DNA from: Smallanthus sonchifolius
Lineage: Eukaryota; Streptophyta; Magnoliopsida; Asterales; Asteraceae
Assembly: GCA_023525975.1 (NCBI GenBank)
Contig: CM042020.1
Span: 14,190,001-14,254,000, forward strand
DNA: 64,000 bases
Reading direction: 5' to 3'
Shown: positions 57,230-64,000 of the stretch, piece after piece
Layout of the letters: the number at the start of each line of letters is the position of its first letter
Position numbering within the stretch: position 1 is the first letter of the stretch
The notes under the pieces: generated by a model
Told to the model about the DNA's origin: nothing
Databases searched by the model: none
What the model saw: only the letters and a program-made list of their open reading frames with translations
Program-made: the position numbers and the translations under genes

Positions 57230-58440
57230 TACAACTATATATTATATTTTTCTTCGATTTCTTTCTTTAACTTAAGGAATTTTTCGCGCTCCTCGCTAAG
57301 CAAATGATCGATGTTCATGAAATAAAGTTTCATATCGCTAGCATTTTGTTTTGCCTCCTTTATTTTGATCTTCCTCTCGGATAACTCGTTGAACTTGGTC
57401 ATCCGGTCGGATATAGCGTCTAAACTTTGCTTGTACTCGTTGGTTTGGGTTGATGACGATGATGTGGCTCGTTTTGCTTTGTCCCTTCCGATAGGGCGGG
57501 GGCCTTCTTCCGGAAACTCTTACTCGTCGCCCGACTCGTTGAGGTTAATGCTACGCCTATTCGAATTAGAGTGGCTAACGTCATCGTCGGATGACGTTTT
57601 TGATCATTTAGACGATAATTGCCCCATTAACGGGACTTATTCAAACTTCGTGCACTTTCTCAAGAATTCCCAAAGCGGACCCATTTTAAACACCGTCCCA
57701 TTATTATCTTGTTTATACTCTTCTAGCGATTCTTGAAAGATATCAAGGTCACTTTGACCACTCTGGCGGTTGTTTAATTTTTTTGTTGTTTCTAGAAAAC
57801 TTGTCAACCTTCAACCGGATATCCAAACACTTGCCGGTTACTATGTCCTCCGTACGGTATCCGCCTTTGCCCATTGCTTCACAAAATTGTTCATAGATTT
57901 ATTTCCAAAAAATTCCGGCTTTTTTGGTTACATCCTATAAAAATAAATAACATTATTAACAATAATAAAAAAAACATTACAAAAAATAATAATGCATTTA
58001 TAAAAATTACCAACTATTGGATCCTCCGACACGTTGATCCACGTTTTCACCAAAGCTAGCTCCTCATCCGACGACCACTTTTCGGAACGCCCTTTAACCT
58101 TACCAGCTCCGGGTGTAGAAGTAGTGGGTTGTGTGGTTTTCTTTTTATGTGTTCTTTTTTTTTTTGTGGTGACGGTTGTGTCTCGGGTACAATTTCGGGT
58201 GACGGTTGGGTCTCGAGTACAATAGCGGGTGATGGTTGTGGGGTTACAAAGTCTTGTATATAGTAGGATAAAAAGTCGGGTGTAGAAGGATTTGAAGTCG
58301 GGTAATAAGTCAGGTAATGACTCCAATTTGCAAACGTCATCAACGGGTTCGGATCTGAGGTTTGTGGAACGTACCCCCCCATCGGGTTGTTCGGGCGGTT
58401 CGGGTTGTTCGGTTTGTTTACAAATTGTCATGGAAGCATC
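57230..58440 (-). pseudogene. PIF/Harbinger-associated Myb/SANT-like protein
   Basis: The minus strand shows the plant family that pairs with Harbinger transposase: an Asn-Pro repeat start (NKPNNPNRPNNPMGG), a Pro/Ser-Thr linker (ETQPSPEIVPETQPSP), a Myb/SANT-like domain (KWSSDEELALVKTWINVSED), then YRTEDIVTGKCLDIRLKVDKF, QSGQSDLDIFQESLEEYKQ and a NAM-associated C-terminal region with RPIGRDKAKRAT and a charged coiled coil ending at TAA near 57,230. A 76-bp GT-AG intron (57,935-58,010) sits after DPIVG. At least three frameshifts (start, linker, after NNKK) make it dead. Confidence 0.85.
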
Positions 58441-59539
58441 TTTGTAATTTAAAAAAAAATAGAGAGGAGAAGAAAGATTGTATTTTTGTGTAAAAAAGTT
58501 GGTTGTTAATTTATAGTATATATAGGTACAGAACCGGCCCAATGGGCGTGCGGGCAACACAACCGTAATGGTACTAACATTTCGAGGGGCACAAAAACAA
58601 TTTAAAAAAAAAATTATATATATATATATATGTATGTATAATTTTCGAGGCTTTAAAAAAATATTTATTGGGCCTTTAATAAAATTATATATTTCGTTAT
58701 GTTTTTTTCGGCTCGTGTTGGACATTTGAATCATCGGGACCGGCTCTGTATAATAGGTAAAATTTATTTTTTTTAAAAATCTTTTTTTATTTTTTATTTT
58801 AACCAAGAGCCAACTTTTTCAATTTCAAACGGTTAAATTTGGGCACCAAGACCAGCTCACGCTCGTGAACACCACCACGCCCGTGCTCTCATGCCCCCAC
58901 CCACCCGGGTTCGGCGCGATGTTTCACGTCCGTGATGCATGAGGTGCCACACGCCCCTCCTTTCACCTGGTCCTACACACGGTCTAAAGGGGTGAGGTGT
59001 AAAAAGTGTGCATAGGATAGTGTGAGTTGCAGGAGTATGTGACTGAAAGATTTGTTGTTTGTAATCATCTTTTGGTGGATTATGCCAAAAAGAGAGAGTT
59101 GGGGGTCACTTGGTTTCATCATGAGTTGTTTGATAATATTAGTTTTCTAAGTCTCTGTTATATATTTTGTCAATATTTGCAAATTATCACTCTTTTTTGA
59201 ATGCTAGCCAAAAGGGATTTACAGTAGTTAAAGAGCAAGGACAAGATAACCGTCATGGTTACAAAGCTGATTGATAGGTGTAAAATTAGAAAATCATCAA
59301 AATGGTTATTTTTAGATACAGGTAAACCTCAATTTAACATTAAATTAATTTTTTATAGCCTAAAACGTAATAAATTTCAAAGTATTAATTTTATATTCGT
59401 TTGCCGTTAGATTCTTTATAACCTAAAACGTAAATAAACCTTAATCCGATGTTTTCAAAACTCATATTCCTATTCATGTTCTATATATGAGAGGTGTAAG
59501 TGTAGCAAATCTTTACTAATCCACTAATTTCATCTCGGT
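58441..59539. other. Intergenic DNA with MITE-like end
   Basis: AT-rich to 58,820. 58,840-58,995 is GC-rich (CACCACGCCC, ACACGGTCTAAAGG) and resembles 16,230-16,790, perhaps the end of the Harbinger element. No gene seen beyond it. Confidence 0.45.
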
Positions 59540-60720
59540 TTGGGTCTGTCTTGCTCCTCTTCCCTCCACTGTGAGGGTTTCCCTGGTCAGAGTTGTCATC
59601 TGTCTCCTCTTTACATGCTCAAACCATGTCAATCTCTCCTCCCTTATCTTATCTGACATACATGTTTTCCCCAATTTCTCTCATAAAACATTATTTCTTA
59701 TCTGGTCTATCCTACTGTGCCCACACATTCACCTCAACATCCTTATCTTTGCTACCTCCAACTTTCACGCTTTTGTCTTATTGATGGCCAACAATCGATT
59801 CTATATAACATAGCCGGTTGAACTACATCACTATAAAATTTCCTCTTCAATCTTGTTGGGAACCTCTTGTCATACAAAACTCACGTGGTTACTCTCCATT
59901 TGCATCGGACTACCTAAATGCGGTAGGCTACATCACTGTCTATATCCACATCACTACGGGAAACGATCATAAATACTTGAACTTGGTTGTCTATGGGACC
60001 ACTAGGCCTTAAATACTAATTTGGTTGTCCTCCTCGTTTGCACCACTGAATTTACAGCAAGGTACTTGGTTTTAGCAACTTATCTTTGAACCTTTGAGCT
60101 TTAAGGCTGCTCACCACTCCTCTGACATCTCATTCAGGCTCGGTTTACTCTCCGCTACTAACAAATATCATCTGCGAAAAGCATGCACTACGTGATTGCC
60201 TTCAAAATCGACTTAGTTAACTCATCCAAGACTATTAGAAAAAGAAACGAGCTCAACGCGGATCATTGGTGAAGGCCCACCTCCATATGGAAGGAGTTTG
60301 TATCCCCACTCGCATACAAACACTTTTAAACCTGTCATACATATCTCTAATTACCTCTATATATCTCCTAGGAACTTCCTCTCCCTCAAGACTATCCCAA
60401 ATCACTCGACGAGGTACATTGTCATCACATGCAAATTCCTCTTCTTTTCTCTATATTTTTCAATTAATCTCCTTAGAATATGTAATCGCCTTCGTAGTAG
60501 ACCGGCCCATGCATATGTATAAATTGGTTCACCATAACCTGAGTTTCCCGTCTAATTCTTGTCCCAATGACCCTTTCTTATAATTTAATAGTAACCCATA
60601 TAGTTAGCATAACATAGGGCGTCTCCTTTTCTCTTATAGAGAGGGACTATGACACCACTCCTCCACTGATCTGGCATCTTTTCGGTTTTAAAAATAATGC
60701 TGAACAAATTTGTTAATTGT
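59540..60720 (-). pseudogene. RTE-type LINE reverse transcriptase relic
   Basis: The minus strand holds the C-terminal half of a LINE ORF in broken frames. From 60,600 down: VPRRVIWDSLEGEEVPRRYI, IRDMYDRFKSV, then a stretch corresponding to the cDNA-synthesis region, QPAMLYRIDCWPS, LRWMCGHS-like sequence and DKIREERLTWFEHVKRR near 59,590. These phrases are characteristic of plant RTE-clade elements. Many stops and several frameshifts are present; the endonuclease part and a clear FADD catalytic box are not readable. Confidence 0.75.
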
Positions 60721-61476
60721 TAAGCAAATTTGTTAACTACTAAACAAATCACACAAAACCACACACAAATTCACGCAAAACGCACACAAGCGTAAACAAA
60801 GCGCACCTGAATCACACTTAAACACATAAAAATGAATGTTGATCAACAAATAGTAAAAAAAATAAAATTCCGGCGATTCACTAGAGGCGCATGGTGTGTC
60901 CAACATCGTTTGGTGGTGCTTGACAGTTGGGTTGACTCATAGTAAGCCCATGAATGTAGTTTTAGGGGCGGTGTAGGTAGCAAACATGTGGAACAGTCGA
61001 GATCTATGGGAGAGATTTCGACTGGGTTTTTCCCTCCAATAGTGCATGAGGGCGTGCGGAACCACCGACAGCGACAATAATATGAAGGGTTAGTTGAAAA
61101 AAGGTTCTAGTCGAAATGGAGGTGGTGGTATCGGATAAGTCTGCATGAAAGAGCGTGGTGTGAAGTAGTGAAAGCTAGAGAGTGATTCTAGAGAGGTAAT
61201 GAGAGCTAAAGTAGTGAGAGGGTAGAGAAAGATTCACATGTTACGGGTTAACAAACAATATGACCAAATTCGTAATTTTGAAAAGCAAGGAACAAAACCG
61301 CAATGATGTGAATTCCACAATGACCGTCCGTGTAATTTACTCAAAAACTTTAACTATAATTACGAAAAAAAAAATCATTTTTGTTGGAAAAATTAGGGGT
61401 GTCAATTGTGTCACGTCGAAAGATTTTCGGTTGACGAGTTGAATAAATGAACCAAAACATGACCCGTATGTTTATT
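60721..61476. other. Intergenic DNA
   Basis: An ACAAAACCACACACAAATTC-type A/C-rich repeat at 60,740-60,830. The rest has no recognisable gene. Confidence 0.45.
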
Positions 61477-61517
61477 CCCACTCCACCACCACCAGCCGAC
61501 CACCACCTGCCACCACC
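61477..61517. repeat. 41-bp inverted repeat, left arm
   Basis: Starts CCCACTCCACCACCACCAGC; its complement at 62,249-62,289 matches at 40 of 41 positions. A partial third copy lies at 61,560-61,581. Confidence 0.85.
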
Positions 61518-61602
61518 CCCACCCACCCGCCTCCCTCTCTTCCAGCAGCCCCTCTCCGACGGACGACCACCACCTGCCACCACAACAAATTACGTTTTTC
61601 GA

Positions 61603-61722
61603 GAATCGTAATTTGGATACCCTTGAATTACGTAATTTGGATACCCTTGGAAGATTGGATACCCTCGAACTATGCTAATTTGGATACCCTCGAATTACGC
61701 TAATTTGGATACCCTCGGATGT
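61603..61722 (+). repeat. About 25-bp tandem repeat x 5
   Basis: Units around AATTACG(T/C)TAATTTGGATACCCTYG. It abuts the start of the U-box homology and creates an artificial N-terminus for that frame. Confidence 0.8.
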
Positions 61723-62195
61723 TTAAATCCGGTGGATTTCCGGTGCCCGATTTCTCTAGAACTGATGACGGATCCGGTGACTATTTTCACCGGTCGGATA
61801 TACGATCGGGTTTCAATTCAAAAATGGTTGGATTCGGGCAACCGAATCTGCCCCAAAACCGGTGAAATACTAGCAAAAACATAGCTCGTCCCAAATTTGA
61901 ACCTCCAGAGAGTTATTCAAAAGTATTGCATCGATCGTGGAGTTCCAATTTCGAGATTTCAAAAACAGAGTTATGATATTTCTTCAACGATTCTCCTAGG
62001 TAGTCTGGCATCTGCAGAATCAATCAAATTCCTAAATGAATTTCTGGTGCGAAGATTGCGTAACGGAACAGTGCAGCTTTTGAAATCACATTACTTGCAA
62101 AATCAAACATTTATAATCGATTTTCGTTAATCGAAACGGGTGCGATCCCTCCTCTGATGACCCTGCTTTCATCATCTGATCCTGATGCAAATCAG
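61720..62195 (+). pseudogene. U-box/ARM-repeat E3 ubiquitin ligase fragment (PUB18/19-like)
   Basis: The frame at 61,720 encodes a U-box: VDFRCPISLELMTDPVTIFT, YDRVSIQKWLDSGN and CPKTGEIL. A U-box recruits the E2 enzyme in ubiquitin ligation. TAG at 61,882-61,884 interrupts it, then VPNLNLQRVIQKYCIDRGV follows in frame. A linker, DISSTILLGSLASAESIKFL, ends in NGT. A frameshift with loss of a few codons near 62,072 moves the reading to an ARM-repeat start: EITLLAKSNIYNRFSLIETG, then IPPLMTLLSSSDPDANQ. The N-terminal region and remaining ARM repeats are absent. This is a broken copy of a stress-type PUB gene, possibly captured by a transposon. Confidence 0.85.
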
Positions 62196-62236
62196 ATTAC
62201 TTGCAAAATCAAACATTTATAATCGATTTTCGTTAA
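62090..62236 (+). repeat. Partial 106-bp tandem duplication in the U-box pseudogene
   Basis: 62,090-62,130 and 62,196-62,236 are identical over 41 bp (ATTACTTGCAAAATCAAACA...). It ends the readable homology. Confidence 0.85.
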
Positions 62237-62248
62237 GAAATGTAATGC

Positions 62249-62289
62249 GGTGGTGGCTGGTGGTGGTCGGCTGGTGGTGGTGGAGTGGG
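62249..62289. repeat. 41-bp inverted repeat, right arm
   Basis: Complement of 61,477-61,517. The two arms bracket the U-box pseudogene. Confidence 0.85.
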
Positions 62290-62583
62290 GATGAAGAGGG
62301 TATTTTGGTCATTTAACATGATTTAACTTAAAAAACTTAACGAAGTTAACAAAATTAGACTAAAAGCGTTAAGAAGTGTAAATTCAAGGACTCAGAGTGT
62401 TAGGGGTGTACTAAAGTTGTTAAAACCATCAAAACTCAGGGACGAAAACTGCAGTTTACTCAAAAATCAAAGTATCAAACTTTAAATATTAACACATTTT
62501 AAATAGCCTCATTTGATTCTAAATAGTAATTTCTTTAAATACATTTAAACTTACCCATTTAATAAAACGTTACACATATCAAC
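62290..62583. other. AT-rich intergenic DNA
   Basis: No gene. AACTTAACGAAGTTAAC at 62,330-62,350 is a short palindrome. Confidence 0.4.
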
Positions 62584-62680
62584 TCATTTATTAAACGTAT
62601 CGTATTCAGGTTAACCATTTTATTAAACATATCGTATTTGAATTAACCAAATTATTAAAGGAGTTATATTAGTTAATTCA
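62584..62680. repeat. About 32-bp tandem repeat x 3
   Basis: Units of TTTATTAAACGTATCGTATT followed by GAATTAACC-like sequence. Confidence 0.65.
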
Positions 62681-62709
62681 AAACTTAATTATTTTCATAA
62701 ATCTTCGTG

Positions 62710-62935
62710 TCAGGAACGCCCATTTGAGAAAATGATGAACTACTAACTTCGGAATAGGTCGGGCTCTCTCTTTGGATTGGTCTCGTTGGGAGGATTTGGT
62801 GCTAAATTTGTAATATCATTTTTTCTATGATGTATCATCCCTTTCCCTATACTTGTTTTAGCATCTTGCTAGCTTTTTAACTATATCTTTTCCGCCCTTT
62901 AAAAAACTAACTTCAAAATATTTTTTTTTATTGCT
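62710..62935 (+). pseudogene. Possible LINE 3' end
   Basis: Encodes ALSLDWSRWEDLVLNL then a stop, similar to the last residues of plant LINE ORFs. It is followed by a T-rich tail with TTAGCATCTTGCTAGC, a common LINE 3' UTR motif. Very short, so uncertain. Confidence 0.4.
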
Positions 62936-63431
62936 CAAATTGAGATAGAGACAGGGTCCACTTTTTAAAAATAGGGGTATAGAGCCAATTCCCCAAGTGG
63001 AGGAGGCCAGGAGGGTAACGGGAGGCGGCGCCGTAAGGGGCGTTCCTATTTTCCGCTTCTTTTCGAGTATACCATGTGTTTGACTAGGAAGTACGAAGTC
63101 AATTTAGGCCACGTAGTGTTTAAGGTAACCCAAAAGCCACAGGATAATATTATCTCTGCCCATAATAAGTCACGTGACATTTAAACCATACCAAAAGCCA
63201 CTTAATATCATCATCATCTATACTTGCTCATACCCAAAATTAGTCACGAACGTTGAACAACTTGCTTTTAGGTACGCAAGTGGCACTTCTTTGACCATAA
63301 TAACTTAATATTGAACAAGTTTATAGATGTAAAACATTCGTGTGTGCAACTTGCATAACGAGCTCATACGTATTAGGTTCACTTTAAATTAGTTCATTTT
63401 CAAATATGTTAAAAAATGGATTGTAAACGCA
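62936..63431. other. Intergenic DNA
   Basis: A GC-rich patch at 62,995-63,050 (GGGAGGCGGCGCCGTAAGG) resembles a MITE end. ACCCAAAAGCCAC recurs twice at 63,120-63,205. No gene. Confidence 0.4.
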
Positions 63432-63576
63432 CGGGCGGACTTAAGTGAAGCGGGGGGGTGCACAGGAACCCCCGAGTTTCGAAATTTTAGTGTAACGGTA
63501 GGTAAAAAAACTGGAGTGAACCCCCTAAAATATTATAGGGTGAACCCTCTTCGAAGTTTTCCTGGATCCGCCACTG
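63432..63576. mobile_element. MITE (GGCGGA...TCCGCC ends)
   Basis: CGGGCGGACTTAAG at the left and CCTGGATCCGCCACTG at the right form imperfect inverted ends, with a GGGGTGCACAGGAACCCCC core. A familiar plant MITE type. Confidence 0.55.
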
Positions 63577-63634
63577 TGTATACGGTTTCGATTTAACCTA
63601 AAATACCTCATATTTAGGCATGTGAACTTTACGT

Positions 63635-63793
63635 ATTATTAGAGATAAAATTAGTTAGCTATTTTTATATTATCTTCTCTGTAAATAGAATATTGTATTT
63701 TATAAAGTTTCCTTGTATTAACGTAATTGTATCCATATAAATATTGATAAGTAATATTTAATTCACTTGTGGTGAACTTTTACAAACCTTACA
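63635..63793 (+). repeat. Copia-type LTR at the right edge
   Basis: TATTAGAGATAAAATTAGTT (TG start mutated) to ACCTTACA, about 160 bp. It contains TATCCATATAAATATTGATA as promoter. It is typical of short plant copia LTRs. Confidence 0.6.
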
Positions 63794-64000
63794 TGATATC
63801 AACATGATATCAATCGTCTCTTTTTCTCTCTATTTCTCTCATTATTGCCTCCCACCTCATTTCTCCCAACCTAAATCGGCGCTAACCCTAGCCGCCAACC
63901 CTACCCGTTGTTGTCACCTAGTGCCTTTTTTTCCATCGCACATTCAACCAGCCACCACTGACAGAACCCTCATCCGGCTACTATTTTACACACTTCTCTC
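63794..64000 (+). mobile_element. Copia element leader, truncated by the window
   Basis: TGATATCAACATGATATCA follows the LTR, an altered and partly duplicated tRNA-Met PBS (canonical TGGTATCAGAGC). A pyrimidine-rich leader continues to the edge; gag would lie beyond the window. Confidence 0.5.

Noticed and set aside
1..64000. CRISPR arrays, rRNA or tRNA genes, bacterial operons
   Set aside because: No such structures seen; spaced palindromes are within LTRs and not CRISPR-like, and I found no cloverleaf I could support apart from tRNA-complementary PBS sites.

Overview
This window reads as plant (eudicot) heterochromatin or repeat-rich intergenic DNA. It is AT-rich and full of nested LTR retrotransposons, Helitrons, MITEs, LINE relics and dead gene fragments, and I found no intact host gene. 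Several repeat-associated protein families resemble ones I associate with Asteraceae (lettuce/sunflower/daisy relatives); that placement is inference. Most open frames are shadows inside LTRs.

Region I (1-12,702): a transposon-associated gene (1-582 and 11,860-12,702) is split by a chromovirus-type solo LTR (583-11,859, TSD CATGA). That LTR is split by an 8.5-kb Athila-like non-autonomous element, called A (1,319-9,825, minus strand, TSD CACAC). Element A keeps LTRs, a tRNA-Asp-type PBS, gag and protease, and has no RT or integrase.

Region II (12,703-28,937): AT-rich DNA with relics. These are an AP-1 gamma-adaptin fragment, a MITE, Helitrons (one with both ends exact, 15,639-16,081), a B3-domain fragment, a CACTA terminus, a chromovirus solo LTR with TSD CTTAG (24,729-26,270), and a LINE 3' domain.

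Region III (28,938-52,863): a nest in three levels. A type-A solo LTR (TSD GTACT) holds an Athila-type element B (29,016-51,295, TSD AGTAC, minus strand) with decayed gag, protease, RT, RNase H and integrase and three LTRs. Element B holds a pol-less chromovirus-like element (33,098-42,043, TSD GGTCG) inserted a few codons before the end of the pol frame. Elements A and B share a PBS, LTR ends and conserved 3' non-coding blocks, so A may have depended on B-like machinery.

Region IV (52,864-64,000): a Helitron 3' end, a Tourist-like element carrying a 12-bp minisatellite and a nested 423-bp inverted-repeat element, a Harbinger Myb/SANT-like pseudogene, an RTE-type LINE relic, a U-box/ARM E3-ligase pseudogene between 41-bp inverted repeats, and a copia LTR entering at the right edge.

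The most unusual signal is a repeated cis-module. Four copies of a 13-bp palindrome (TCGCG-N3-CGCGA), spaced about 31, 48 and 31 bp, occur at eight places: in every type A and B LTR present and again in the 3' non-coding region of each family. The spacer is mostly TAC in A and TGT in B. A chromovirus LTR (24,729-26,270) has its own, unrelated palindrome array just upstream of its TATA box.
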